From positions 62,001-126,000 of the forward strand of contig NZ_MQVV01000014.1 in NCBI RefSeq assembly GCF_002954355.1: a stretch of DNA of 64,000 nucleotides. Reading direction: 5' to 3'. This document shows positions 51,982 to 60,904 of the stretch, piece after piece. The position numbers and the translations under genes are program-made. Source of the stretch: Nonlabens tegetincola (GTDB lineage Bacteria > Bacteroidota > Bacteroidia > Flavobacteriales > Flavobacteriaceae). The notes beneath the pieces were generated by a model. The model was not told the DNA's origin and did no database searches. It saw only the letters and a program-made list of their open reading frames with translations. Within the stretch, counting starts at the first letter, position 1. Every line of letters starts with the position of its first letter.

Positions 51982-53802
51982 TTATCCCAGACTTTGCATT
52001 TCAACTAGAGTGTGATAAAGACCGTTTTTGGATAATAATTCATCATGAGTTCCTTGCTCTACAATTTGCCCTTTCTTCATTACCACAATGTGATCTGCGT
52101 TTTGAATAGTAGATAGTCGGTGTGCAATAACTACTGATGTTCTATTTTTCATCACACGCTCTAGCGCATCTTGCACTAGTCGTTCGCTTTCAGTATCTAG
52201 TGCGCTAGTAGCTTCATCTAATATAAGAATAGGAGCATTTTTAAGAACTGCTCTTGCGATAGAGAGACGCTGTTTTTGACCACCGCTTAATTTACCACCG
52301 CTGTCACCTATATTTGTGTGTATACCATTAGGAAGATCTTTTACAAATTCCCAAGCATTAGCAATTTTTAAAGCCTCAATAATACTTTCTTCACTGGCAT
52401 TTTTGTCACTCAACGCGACATTGGCAGCCACGGTATCATTGAAGAGGATAGAATCCTGTGTAACTAATGCCATTTGGTCTCTTAGACTTTTTAAACTAAC
52501 ATCTTTAATATTGTGTTCATCAATAGATATGGTGCCATTTTCAATGTCGTAAAACCTGGTGAGTAAGTTAGCTATCGTACTTTTACCAGAGCCAGATTGA
52601 CCAACCAGTGCGACGGTACTTCCCTTTGGTATATCAAGACTGAAGTCTTTAAGTACTGGTTCATCAACGTATGAAAACGTAACGTTTTTAAGTTGTATCG
52701 CTTTCGCGAAAGCGGACATCTCAACAGCACCTTCTTTATCTTCAATCTCATTCTTTGTATGGAGTATTTCAAGTACACGCTGCGCTGCCGCATTACCTTC
52801 TTTTACTTGATAACTTGCTTTTGAAAGAGCCTTGGCTGGTGTTAATATGTTGTAAGCCAAAGCCATAAAACCAATAAATGTGGTAGGGTCTATACTTTCT
52901 TCTGTGAGTACCAGTCTACCACCAAACCAAAGCAATACTCCAATCATGAGAATTCCTAAAAACTCACTCACTGGACTAGCCAATCCTTTTCTGTGATTGA
53001 GCTTGATTGCATATCTATTCATGCGCTGCGTGCTACTCTCAAATGTTTCTTGTAAACGTTCTTCTGCATTGAAGCCTTTAATTACTTTCAAACCACTTAG
53101 GGTTTCTTCTAAAAGGGACAAAAAGTAACCTTGCTCTCGCTGTACTTGACTACTACGGTTTTTTAATTTTTTACCCAATCTAGAAATCAAAAATCCAGAG
53201 ACAGGTAAGAATAAAATCATAAAAATGGTAAGCTGCGGACTTAAGATGATCATTAATATTAAAGTGAAAATAATATTAAGTGGTTCTTTTATAATCAATT
53301 CTAGAATCGACAAAAAACTATGTTGAATTTGTAACACATCGGCACTTGTGCGTGCGATTACATCACCTTTACGCTTTTCAGAAAAATAAGAAATAGGCAG
53401 ATTTATGATTTTTGCGTACAAATCATCACGTATATCCTTTAATACTCCATTTCTCAAATAGGCAATAAAGTACATTCCTAAATAACCAAATAGATTTTTA
53501 AGGAAGAAAAGTGATAGAACTAGGGCGATAACAACTATTAATGCTTGTTCTTTACTTTCAGTTTGAGTGGTTACATAATATCCTAAGTATCCTTTGAGAT
53601 AGTCCATGCCGTTTTGAATTCCAGTCCAAACAGGTTCTTCGGTAATTGCTTGTGTTTTGTCAAACAAAACATCTAGCATAGGGATTAAGGATACAAAGCT
53701 CAATGCTCCAAATAGAGCAAAGAGAATATTAAAAGTAATATTCAATATTCCTGAGGTTTTGTAGGGCTTTGCATACCTCAGAATTTCTTTAAAATAATTC
53801 AT
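51982..53802 (-). CDS. ABC exporter, MsbA-like (fused membrane and ATPase domains)
   Basis: A 606-residue half-transporter: six helices in residues 15-330, then the ATPase with Walker A VGQSGSGKST, signature LSGGQKQRLSIARAVL, Walker B ILILDEATSALD and the H-loop IAHRLST. It may flip lipid A precursors or other lipids, or export drugs. Exactly adjacent to both neighbours (0-base gaps), so it is in one operon with RluA and the sugar mutase. A palindrome copy joins the two domains at residues 365-370 (SAFAKA). Confidence 0.92.
   Translation of the reverse strand: MNYFKEILRYAKPYKTSGILNITFNILFALFGALSFVSLIPMLDVLFDKTQAITEEPVWTGIQNGMDYLKGYLGYYVTTQTESKEQALIVVIALVLSLFFLKNLFGYLGMYFIAYLRNGVLKDIRDDLYAKIINLPISYFSEKRKGDVIARTSADVLQIQHSFLSILELIIKEPLNIIFTLILMIILSPQLTIFMILFLPVSGFLISRLGKKLKNRSSQVQREQGYFLSLLEETLSGLKVIKGFNAEERLQETFESSTQRMNRYAIKLNHRKGLASPVSEFLGILMIGVLLWFGGRLVLTEESIDPTTFIGFMALAYNILTPAKALSKASYQVKEGNAAAQRVLEILHTKNEIEDKEGAVEMSAFAKAIQLKNVTFSYVDEPVLKDFSLDIPKGSTVALVGQSGSGKSTIANLLTRFYDIENGTISIDEHNIKDVSLKSLRDQMALVTQDSILFNDTVAANVALSDKNASEESIIEALKIANAWEFVKDLPNGIHTNIGDSGGKLSGGQKQRLSIARAVLKNAPILILDEATSALDTESERLVQDALERVMKNRTSVVIAHRLSTIQNADHIVVMKKGQIVEQGTHDELLSKNGLYHTLVEMQSLG
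52699..52714. repeat. 16-bp palindrome, copy 12
   Basis: Exact CGCTTTCGCGAAAGCG in the ABC exporter gene, read as AFAKA, in the linker before the ATPase domain. Confidence 0.95.
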
Positions 53803-55518
53803 TTATTGAATGTCTAAATCTTTAAGTACAGCGTCTATTTTATTAATTAATTGTTGCTGTGTTGCTTTGTAATCTTCTGGATTGGACAATCCAGTTTTAG
53901 TTGAAATATAAAATTTGATCTTAGGTTCTGTACCACTAGGTCTGGCTGCTATCTTAGTACCGTCTGCTAGATAAAATATAAGTACATTGGACTTTGGAAC
54001 TTCCATGGTTTCTTTTTTATCCAAATGCTTATTGTACCTAATACTACTGGAGTAGTCTTCTGTTATGATAACTTCTTGACCAGCTATCGTTTGTGGTGGC
54101 TGTTCTCTTAAGTCAATCATCATTTGCTTTATTTCTGCAGCACCAGATATACCTTTTTTTACTAGAGCAACCAGTTTTTCTTGATAAAGACCATGTTGCT
54201 GGTAAAGTTTGATCAAGTCCTTGTAAAAGGTAGAATTATTTGCTTTAGCTTGCGCGTACATTTCACAGGCTAGTAGTGCTGCGGTTACAGCATCTTTGTC
54301 TCTTACAAAATCACCTACCATATATCCAAAACTTTCTTCTCCACCACCTATAAAATCTTGATTTGGATGATCTTTAATCATTTTGGCAATCCACTTAAAA
54401 CCAGTTAATCCTTCCTTACATTCTACATCATAAGCCATAGCCAAATCATGCATCATCGGTGTACTTACAATGGTAGAACCAATGAAAGGATTGATTAATG
54501 AACTTAGATCAGCTTTTTTAAGTAAGAAATCGGTCATGGTGATCATGGTTTGATTACCATTAAGCAATACCATGTTACCATCATTATCACGCACTGCGAC
54601 TCCTAATCGGTCACTATCGGGATCAGTTCCTATAACCATATCAGCATTAATTTTATTGGCAAGTTCTACTGCCATTTGTAATGCTTCAGGCTCTTCAGGA
54701 TTAGGAGACTTTACGGTAGGGAAATCACCGTTAGGTATAGCTTGTTCCTTAACAACGTGTAAATCGGTGTAACCAGCTCTTTTAAGAGTTTCAGGAATTA
54801 ATGTAATGCTGGTACCGTGTAAACTGGTAAACACAATTTTTACTCGGCTACGATCTACATCACCTGCAACTTTTGCAGCTTTTATACTATCTTCAATAAA
54901 GGCATTATCATCCTCTGGAGTTAATAATTCTATGAGTTTATCATCACCGTTAAAGTTGATATCTTTAAATTCTAACGAATTAATGAGTTCTAGCAATTCT
55001 TTATCCTGTGGAGGAACTAGTTGTCCGCCGTCCTGCCAGTAGACTTTGTAACCGTTGTATTCTGGCGGATTGTGACTTGCGGTGAGTACAATACCTGCAT
55101 GACAATCTTTACGTTTTACGGTGTAAGAGAGCAGTGGAGTAGGGCGCAATTCTTCAAATAAATAAACTTGAATACCATTTGCGCTAAAAACTTGAGAGAC
55201 AGTTTGAGCTAATTCTTTTGAATTGTGCCTGCAATCATAGGCAATAGCCACTTTTATTTGTTCTCCTGGAAATGATTTTTTAAGATATTGAGAAAGTCCT
55301 TGAGTGTTTTTTCCTAATGTGTACTTATTAATTCGGTTTGTACCAACTCCCATTATTCCTCTCATACCACCAGTACCAAATTCAAGGTCCTTGTAAAATG
55401 ACTCTTCTAATTGAGCTATATCTTGATCAATTAGATGTTGTGTTTGACTACGTGTTTCCTTATCAAATGGTTCTTGAGTCCAAGTTTGGGCTACATTCAA
55501 GATTTCTTGTTTATTCAT
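53803..55518 (-). CDS. Phospho-sugar mutase (phosphoglucomutase/phosphomannomutase)
   Basis: A 571-residue cytosolic enzyme of the alpha-D-phosphohexomutase family. Catalytic Ser loop TASHNPPEYNGYK, metal loop GTDPDSDRLG, sugar loop GGGEESFGY and phosphate loop RPSGTEPKIKFY are all present, in that order. Length fits the larger PGM-2-like branch. It interconverts sugar 1- and 6-phosphates for glycan synthesis. ATG 55518 and ATG 55524 are both possible starts. Confidence 0.93.
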   Translation of the reverse strand: MNKQEILNVAQTWTQEPFDKETRSQTQHLIDQDIAQLEESFYKDLEFGTGGMRGIMGVGTNRINKYTLGKNTQGLSQYLKKSFPGEQIKVAIAYDCRHNSKELAQTVSQVFSANGIQVYLFEELRPTPLLSYTVKRKDCHAGIVLTASHNPPEYNGYKVYWQDGGQLVPPQDKELLELINSLEFKDINFNGDDKLIELLTPEDDNAFIEDSIKAAKVAGDVDRSRVKIVFTSLHGTSITLIPETLKRAGYTDLHVVKEQAIPNGDFPTVKSPNPEEPEALQMAVELANKINADMVIGTDPDSDRLGVAVRDNDGNMVLLNGNQTMITMTDFLLKKADLSSLINPFIGSTIVSTPMMHDLAMAYDVECKEGLTGFKWIAKMIKDHPNQDFIGGGEESFGYMVGDFVRDKDAVTAALLACEMYAQAKANNSTFYKDLIKLYQQHGLYQEKLVALVKKGISGAAEIKQMMIDLREQPPQTIAGQEVIITEDYSSSIRYNKHLDKKETMEVPKSNVLIFYLADGTKIAARPSGTEPKIKFYISTKTGLSNPEDYKATQQQLINKIDAVLKDLDIQ

Positions 55519-55613
55519 AATCATTGATTAGAATTGCAAAGATAGGAATTAGTAGCAATGCTAGCTTTTAAACTCTTACATAGAGTTTGTTAAACTACAT
55601 GGTGGTCATTCTC

Positions 55614-56576
55614 CTAATGATCTAGTTTCTCCTCGATAAAGTAACGGCCGCTTTGGTTACCACTGCGCAATATCAACTCTCCTAGAAAACCTGCAATAAA
55701 AAATAACGTACCTAATAACATAACGGTAAGCGCAATAAAGAACCAAGGATTGTCAGTCACAAGATTATAGGGTAAATCATTGTATAATCGGTAAAGTTTT
55801 GAAATGCCTACATATCCTGCGATTACAAAACCAATTAAAAACATAACGATGCCTAAACTACCGAATAAGTGCATGGGGCGTTTTCCATACTTAGACAAGA
55901 AGCCAATGGTAATTAGATCCAAAAAGCCATTGATGAATCTTTCATATCCAAATTTGGTACTACCATATTTCCTAGCTTGATGAACCACAACCTTTTCAGT
56001 AATATTCTTAAAACCGGCATTTGCGGCAAGAACGGGAATGTATCGGTGCATTTCACCGTGAACATCAACATTCTTTACCACTTCACGACGATAAGCCTTT
56101 AAACCGCAGTTAAAGTCATGCAAGGTTAATCCACTGGTTTTTCTTGCAGCCCAATTAAATAATTTACTAGGTAAGTTTTTGGCAATGACACTGTCATAAC
56201 GTTTCTTTTTCCAACCACTTACTAAATCAAAACCTTGCTCTGTAATCATTTGGTACAATGCCGGGATTTCTTCAGGACTGTCCTGTAAATCGGCATCCAT
56301 TGTAATGACCACTTCACCTTTTACAGCAGCAAATCCTGCGTGTAGAGCTTGTGATTTTCCATAGTTAGTGAGAAATTTAATGGCGTTTGTGTTGTTATGC
56401 TTTCGCGAAAGCGTACTCACTACATCCCAACTATTATCAGTGCTACCGTCGTCAATAAACCAGATATCGTAGGTGATATCTGTTTGTTCCAAGACGCGTA
56501 GAATCCATTGATGAAGTTCCTCTAAGGATTCCTCTTCATTTAAAAGAGGGATGACTATGGACAGTTGTTTACTCAC
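55614..56576 (-). CDS. Family 2 glycosyltransferase with two C-terminal helices
   Basis: A 320-residue membrane-associated GT2 of DPM1/ArnC/GtrB type. Motifs: VIPLLNEEESLEEL, FIDDGSTDNSWD, DADLQDSPEEIP and the FNCGLKAYRREV segment; two helices near 235-255 and 270-295. It would transfer a sugar to a lipid carrier (undecaprenyl phosphate). A palindrome variant sits near residue 56 (TLSRK). Four bases from the DUF4199 gene. Confidence 0.92.
   Translation of the reverse strand: MSKQLSIVIPLLNEEESLEELHQWILRVLEQTDITYDIWFIDDGSTDNSWDVVSTLSRKHNNTNAIKFLTNYGKSQALHAGFAAVKGEVVITMDADLQDSPEEIPALYQMITEQGFDLVSGWKKKRYDSVIAKNLPSKLFNWAARKTSGLTLHDFNCGLKAYRREVVKNVDVHGEMHRYIPVLAANAGFKNITEKVVVHQARKYGSTKFGYERFINGFLDLITIGFLSKYGKRPMHLFGSLGIVMFLIGFVIAGYVGISKLYRLYNDLPYNLVTDNPWFFIALTVMLLGTLFFIAGFLGELILRSGNQSGRYFIEEKLDH
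56398..56413. repeat. 16-bp palindrome, copy 13 (variant)
   Basis: TGCTTTCGCGAAAGCG, first base changed, in the GT2 gene, read as LSRK. Confidence 0.85.
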
Positions 56577-56579
56577 GAT

Positions 56580-57083
56580 TTAAACCTGTTGTGGGCGTTT
56601 TTTTCTTAAAATCAAACCTACGATTATTCCAGGAACCAGCAGTAGTAATATTTTCATGACTGTAGAAAGAGAGAACCCTTGAAAACTTAAATCCATTTTT
56701 TGCGGCTTTGGTATAGTCAATCCTGCTGCCTTACGCTCTTCATAAACTTTCATGGCAGCGTCCTGCACTGTGTTTTGTAATTCAGGATCTATTTGTGTGT
56801 AAATCAAATAAATGGTTGCTGATTCTACAATGCAAATTAGTAAAATTGCCAAGAAAAAAGCTGCTACTGCTTCACGTGTTTGAATAAAACCTTTCTGACT
56901 GATTTTAGCGTGGATTTGCGCGCCAAAACCAAAGCCCAGTGGCCATAGTATATGTGCAAATACACTTATTAAGGGATTTAGAAAATTACCTGTTTTCCAG
57001 AATATAAGATAGGTGGTAACCATTACGATTGCTCCTATAATCCCGTAGGATAATCCAATCTTTTTAATTTGTGGAGGCAGCAT
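56580..57083 (-). CDS. DUF4199 membrane protein
   Basis: A 167-residue protein with four hydrophobic segments (about 10-28, 36-56, 72-95, 140-158) and the DUF4199 layout, including GFGAQIHAKISQKGFIQTREAVAAFF and a charged segment VQDAAMKVYEERKAAG. It lies three bases upstream of the glycosyltransferase in the same operon and is a usual neighbour of it in Bacteroidota. Function unknown. Confidence 0.85.
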   Translation of the reverse strand: MLPPQIKKIGLSYGIIGAIVMVTTYLIFWKTGNFLNPLISVFAHILWPLGFGFGAQIHAKISQKGFIQTREAVAAFFLAILLICIVESATIYLIYTQIDPELQNTVQDAAMKVYEERKAAGLTIPKPQKMDLSFQGFSLSTVMKILLLLVPGIIVGLILRKKRPQQV

Positions 57084-57245
57084 GTATATTCATTTTATTT
57101 CAGGCAAAGATAGTTACTGTGCTTTTGTTATGTATAAGAGAAACTTGTTTAAAATAAGTTTCCATGTTTTAGCGCTTAGTAAGTAGTAGAAAAACTAAAA
57201 AATGCTGATATTTGCGTTTCAAGCAACATATTTTTTTAAAAGATG

Positions 57246-57275
57246 TTGTATTACAAATAAAAAAGTTTAAATTTG
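57246..57275 (+). promoter_or_regulatory. rpmE promoter
   Basis: TTG at 57246-57248, 19 bases, TAAATTTG at 57268-57275, then CACCCG. Same spacing and same downstream CACCCG as the rpmH promoter. The ATG is 26 bases further on. Confidence 0.75.
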
Positions 57276-57301
57276 CACCCGCAAAAAGAACAAGTATAGT
57301 C

Positions 57302-57556
57302 ATGCAAAAAGGAATACACCCAGATAATTATAGACTAGTAGCATTTAAAGATATGTCTAACGATGAGATCTTTATCACTAAGTCTACTGCAGATACTAAA
57401 GAAACTATTGAAGTGGATGGAAATGAGTATCCACTAATCAAATTAGAAATCTCTCGTACATCTCACCCGTTTTATACAGGTCAGAGCAAGCTTATCGATA
57501 CTGCTGGTCGTATCGACAAGTTCAAGAACAAGTACGCAAAATTCAAAAAGAAATAA
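57302..57556 (+). CDS. rpmE2: 50S ribosomal protein L31, type B
   Basis: An 84-residue ribosomal protein from ATG 57302. It opens [20 protein letters not shown] and has [21 protein letters not shown] near the end. It lacks the zinc-binding cysteines of type A L31, so it is the zinc-free form. An open frame extends upstream to 57212, but it crosses the promoter and is not used. Confidence 0.96.
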   Translation: MQKGIHPDNYRLVAFKDMSNDEIFITKSTADTKETIEVDGNEYPLIKLEISRTSHPFYTGQSKLIDTAGRIDKFKNKYAKFKKK

Positions 57557-57580
57557 GGTTTACTTATTCAGAATATACAA

Positions 57581-57608
57581 ACGCCTCGAGATTTCGAGGC
57601 GTTTTTTT
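57581..57608 (+). terminator. rpmE terminator
   Basis: ACGCCTCGA-GATT-TCGAGGCGT followed by seven T. Confidence 0.9.
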
Positions 57609-57651
57609 ATGCTTGTCTTTAAGTATTTTTAGTTGTCTTTTTATAAGCTCT

Positions 57652-58176
57652 TTAATTATCCTTGACGCCTTGTAAAATTTTATCGTGCAAGTTTGCATTA
57701 CTTGCATCATCACAGTGTAATACTGAGATATCTCCTGTTGTTTCCAAAACTACCGCTACTACTTGATCTAGGCGGATAACATTAGCCTCTCTTAATTTTG
57801 CTATTAATTGATCTTCATGTACGTGAGCTTTTTTAAGATTGTCATAAAGAATTTCCTTTCCTTTCATTAACAGAATAGGTTGGTTTGAAATACTGCTTTT
57901 AATTTTGGAATTACGTTTTTGGATTATTGAAACAATTAAAGTAAGTAATAATAAGGCCGCTATTGCTGTAAAGCCTTGAGCAACTGATGTCGATGAGGTT
58001 AAAATAGAAGAAACAATACTACCTATCGCTACTGTGATGGCAAAGTCGTAAGTAGTAAATTTTGCAAATGATCTTAATCCTACAATTCGCGTTATTATAA
58101 TAATCAAAATGAAGATTGCCACACTACTTACTATAGTTTCCCAAATAGGGTCGTCGCTTGAGTAAATAAAATCCAT
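57652..58176 (-). CDS. DUF421 (YetF-like) membrane protein
   Basis: A 174-residue protein with three hydrophobic helices (about 14-32, 40-62, 66-84) and a cytosolic C-terminal domain. Family marks are RIVGLRSFAKFTTYDFAITVAIG and, in the tail, GKEILYDNLKKAHVHEDQLIAKLRE. DUF421/YetF proteins are of unknown function, some linked to spore or envelope biology in other phyla. Single gene. Confidence 0.85.
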   Translation of the reverse strand: MDFIYSSDDPIWETIVSSVAIFILIIIITRIVGLRSFAKFTTYDFAITVAIGSIVSSILTSSTSVAQGFTAIAALLLLTLIVSIIQKRNSKIKSSISNQPILLMKGKEILYDNLKKAHVHEDQLIAKLREANVIRLDQVVAVVLETTGDISVLHCDDASNANLHDKILQGVKDN

Positions 58177-58248
58177 AAAACTGTCTTTTCTTTAAATGTA
58201 GTAGAATTCTGAAAAGGTGATAGACTACTTAAGGTAGAAATAACATTT

Positions 58249-58464
58249 CTATTTCTTTTTTCGCTGTTCCTCTTCAGTACGAGTCATTAACCAATAAATC
58301 ACGTAAAAGATATTGAAAACTCCTGCTACAAATGCCCAGAACACACTTCTATTGCGAGTCCAAGAACAAACCACGGCAAGTGAGGTGAATATGGCGGTTC
58401 CTATTGAAACTCCAGAAGCGGTAAGGGTTTCTTTAGAATCGTTGAGTATAATCAGAGTATTCAT
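58249..58464 (-). CDS. Small membrane protein, unknown
   Basis: A 71-residue protein with two hydrophobic helices (18-36 and 42-60) and a charged tail (TRTEEEQRKKK). The WTRNRSVFWAFVAGVFNIFYVIYW pattern is like small inner-membrane proteins of Bacteroidota. No function known. The conserved-looking charge pattern supports a real gene, but it is short. Confidence 0.55.
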   Translation of the reverse strand: MNTLIILNDSKETLTASGVSIGTAIFTSLAVVCSWTRNRSVFWAFVAGVFNIFYVIYWLMTRTEEEQRKKK

Positions 58465-58532
58465 GTTTTTATTTCAAGAAAAGAAATTTTATCAATAGAT
58501 ATTCCTAAAACAAGTTTAAAAATATCTAAAAT

Positions 58533-58559
58533 CAAAAACGCCTCGATTTCTCGAGGCGT
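58533..58559 (-). terminator. rpoD terminator
   Basis: ACGCCTCGA-TTTC-TCGAGGCGT with a T run on the minus strand. It has the same stem as the rpmE terminator about 950 bases away. Confidence 0.88.
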
Positions 58560-58581
58560 TATAATAAAAAGTAGGGACTGA

Positions 58582-59445
58582 TTACCCTAAATATGACTTA
58601 AGGATTTTACTTCTTGAGTTTTGTCTTAATCTCTTAATACCTTTTTCTTTAATCTGGCGCACGCGCTCACGAGTTAAGTCAAAAGTTTCACCTATTTCTT
58701 CAAGACTCATAGGTTGTTGATTTCCTATACCGAAGTAAAGGGAAATAACATCTGCCTCTTTTTGAGATAAGGTTTCAAGTGCACGCTTAATTTCTAACGT
58801 TAACGACTCGTGTAATAATTCCTTATCTGGATTAGGTGACTCACCACTGCGTACAACATCGTAAAGGTTTGATGTTTCTCCTTCTTTAAGCGGAGCATCC
58901 ATGGATACGTGACGACCAGCGTTTTTAAGAGATTGCTTAACGTCGCTCACTGTCATATCTAGCTCTTTTGCTAGTTCTTCAGGTGATGGTGGACGCTCGT
59001 GCAATTGCTCAAGGTGTGAAAATGCCTTATTAATCTTGTTAATAGAACCGATCTTGTTCAATGGTAGGCGCACGATACGTGACTGCTCTGCTAGTGCTTG
59101 TAGAATAGACTGACGGATCCACCATACTGCGTATGATATAAATTTAAATCCACGAGTCTCATCAAATCTTTTTGCAGCCTTTACGAGTCCGGCGTTTCCT
59201 TCATTAATTAGATCTGGCAACTTAAGCCCTTGATTCTGGTACTGTTTTGCTACAGAAACTACGAATCGTAAGTTTGCAGTAGTCAGTCTTTCTAGGGCTC
59301 TTTGATCACCTTTTTTAATGCGCTGAGCTAATTCTACTTCTTCCTCTGCGGTGATAAGATCAATTTTAGAGATGTCTTGTAGGTACTTATCCAGCGATTT
59401 AGACTCACGGTTTGTAACCTGCTTGGTGATTTTGAGTTGTCTCAT
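58582..59445 (-). CDS. rpoD: Primary RNA polymerase sigma factor
   Basis: A 287-residue sigma-70 factor with regions 1.2, 2, 3 and 4: [54 protein letters not shown] in region 2, and [26 protein letters not shown] in region 4. The short N-terminus, with no region 1.1, is standard for Bacteroidota primary sigma factors, which recognise TTG/TAnnTTTG promoters like those found here. It is a single gene with its own terminator. Confidence 0.95.
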   Translation of the reverse strand: MRQLKITKQVTNRESKSLDKYLQDISKIDLITAEEEVELAQRIKKGDQRALERLTTANLRFVVSVAKQYQNQGLKLPDLINEGNAGLVKAAKRFDETRGFKFISYAVWWIRQSILQALAEQSRIVRLPLNKIGSINKINKAFSHLEQLHERPPSPEELAKELDMTVSDVKQSLKNAGRHVSMDAPLKEGETSNLYDVVRSGESPNPDKELLHESLTLEIKRALETLSQKEADVISLYFGIGNQQPMSLEEIGETFDLTRERVRQIKEKGIKRLRQNSRSKILKSYLG

Positions 59446-59476
59446 GTAGTAATGAAAGATTTATAAGGGTTAAACA

Positions 59477-59495
59477 ACTGACAGCTTTTGTCAGT
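59477..59495. promoter_or_regulatory. Hairpin in the rpoD leader
   Basis: ACTGACA and TGTCAGT around a five-base loop, 32-50 bases upstream of the rpoD start. It would lie in the 5' untranslated region if transcription starts further upstream. Confidence 0.45.
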
Positions 59496-59689
59496 CTTAA
59501 ATAAGTAGCAAAAATCATGCCGTTCACTTACTTGCTGACTAATCTTCAGCCTAGTAATGGTGTGACTTTTACACAATTTAATTAGTCGTAAAACATCCGA
59601 TTTTATTACACCTAGTGTTTAATTTTTTCACAGAATTATTCCTTAATTAACTACACTTCTATATTTCAAACGATTGAGAGGCGTTATAA

Positions 59690-60094
59690 TTAATTTAATA
59701 AATGCATTAAAAGAAAGATTGTAGTCCATAAAATAACTCTCAACCAATTCTTTCTGGTTAATTTAATACATGTCTCCTTTTTATCTGGATGTAAATCAAT
59801 TTCTCTGTGTAAAGGAACGTAAATGACCATTGTTGTCACCCAAGTAAGGATAACTAGTGCAAAATAGATCGCATTAACAAAAGAAAGATCGTTCCAGACT
59901 AAATAAATGCTGATAACCAATTGAATAATCATCATAGGAGCAACTATAAAGGTTATGTTGCGTGTGTAGATCTTATGCCATTTTGATAAGGATTCACTAG
60001 TAAAGTACTCAAAGCTGGGATAAATTAATAATTGAACAATCCAAATAAGTACTACTAATCCAAAATCGATTGCAAGTTGTAAGTTTTCTATCAT
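59690..60094 (-). CDS. Small membrane protein, unknown (third of a coupled trio)
   Basis: A 134-residue protein with four hydrophobic helices (9-27, 48-68, 72-92, 114-132). The segment WHKIYTRNITFIVAPMMIIQ and the charged loop REIDLHPDKKETC are reminiscent of DUF1772-like proteins. It is coupled to the DoxX-like gene upstream by ATGA. Function unknown. Confidence 0.6.
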   Translation of the reverse strand: MIENLQLAIDFGLVVLIWIVQLLIYPSFEYFTSESLSKWHKIYTRNITFIVAPMMIIQLVISIYLVWNDLSFVNAIYFALVILTWVTTMVIYVPLHREIDLHPDKKETCIKLTRKNWLRVILWTTIFLLMHLLN

Positions 60095-60468
60095 TTTATA
60101 GTTCTTATTTTATAAGCCCAGTAGATTAAAAATGGATGGATAATGACAAGTCTTAACCAACCTATCCAATTGGGTAAACAAAATGATCCCGCACATCCTT
60201 CATTTTGAATGAAGTATATATGAGCAGGGATGAATGCTACTAGCATTATAATGGTGATTTGAGAAGCTAGTTTTCGCGACTGCAAAGGAAGTGGAATCCA
60301 TATGAGAACTGCTACCAATATTTCTAGTGTTCCTGATATATAATTAATTGCGCATGGGTAGGGTAAGTAAGAAGGAATCACTGTGTGGTATACTTCAGGA
60401 AATATAAAATGAAAAACCCCAGCTATTCCATAAAAAATTGAAAATAGATATAGCGACAACTTTTTCAT
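60091..60468 (-). CDS. DoxX-like membrane protein
   Basis: From ATG 60468 the protein has 125 residues and four hydrophobic helices. FSIFYGIAGVFHFIFPEVY and YISGTLEILVAVLIWIP are typical of the DoxX superfamily. The ATG overlaps the stop of the gene upstream as TGATG, and its own stop overlaps the next ATG, so the three genes are translated as a unit. A start 15 bases upstream (60483) is also open but less likely. Confidence 0.7.
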   Translation of the reverse strand: MKKLSLYLFSIFYGIAGVFHFIFPEVYHTVIPSYLPYPCAINYISGTLEILVAVLIWIPLPLQSRKLASQITIIMLVAFIPAHIYFIQNEGCAGSFCLPNWIGWLRLVIIHPFLIYWAYKIRTIK

Positions 60469-60851
60469 CAGGTTAATTTCCATTTATAATCGGTATGTAC
60501 CTTTTTGAGTATGAGATAAAATGGTATCCACCAGATAAAGTCATTTGTAATTAAGGTATAAATAAATTCAAAAGGTACTGTGTCTTGTAGATAGTTGAAT
60601 ACGAATCCAATCGGTCCAAAAATTTTACCTAAAAATCCAACGGCGACTATGGGCCAATGTTTCATTGGGTTGTAGCTAGCCCACCAATAACCTAGACCAT
60701 AAACACCTATTACCATTCCCATTCCTTGCCATACCATGGGATGATTAAGTGGTTGCATTCCTACTAACTCAAAAAAATGATTAGGAAAAAGTACTACCCA
60801 TGAACCCCAAAGGATATTGTAAATTGCTGCTAATTGTAAGGTAAGCTTCAT
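60468..60851 (-). CDS. Small membrane protein, unknown (first of the trio)
   Basis: A 127-residue protein with four hydrophobic helices and many aromatic residues: YNILWGSWVVLFPNHFFELVGM, GMVIGVYGLGYWWASYNP and FLGKIFGPIGFVFNYL. It has the layout of small DoxX-related or alkyl-hydroperoxidase-neighbour membrane proteins. It starts 54 bases downstream of the GNAT gene stop, so it may share that transcript. Function unknown. Confidence 0.65.
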   Translation of the reverse strand: MKLTLQLAAIYNILWGSWVVLFPNHFFELVGMQPLNHPMVWQGMGMVIGVYGLGYWWASYNPMKHWPIVAVGFLGKIFGPIGFVFNYLQDTVPFEFIYTLITNDFIWWIPFYLILKKVHTDYKWKLT

Positions 60852-60904
60852 TGTTTATTCTCTTAGTACGATCTGTTTAGTCAAGCTTACTCATTTGTAA
60901 ATTA

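Noticed and set aside
57212-57301. Longer N-terminus for L31
   Set aside because: The added 30 codons cross the promoter elements; the ATG at 57302 gives the normal type B start.
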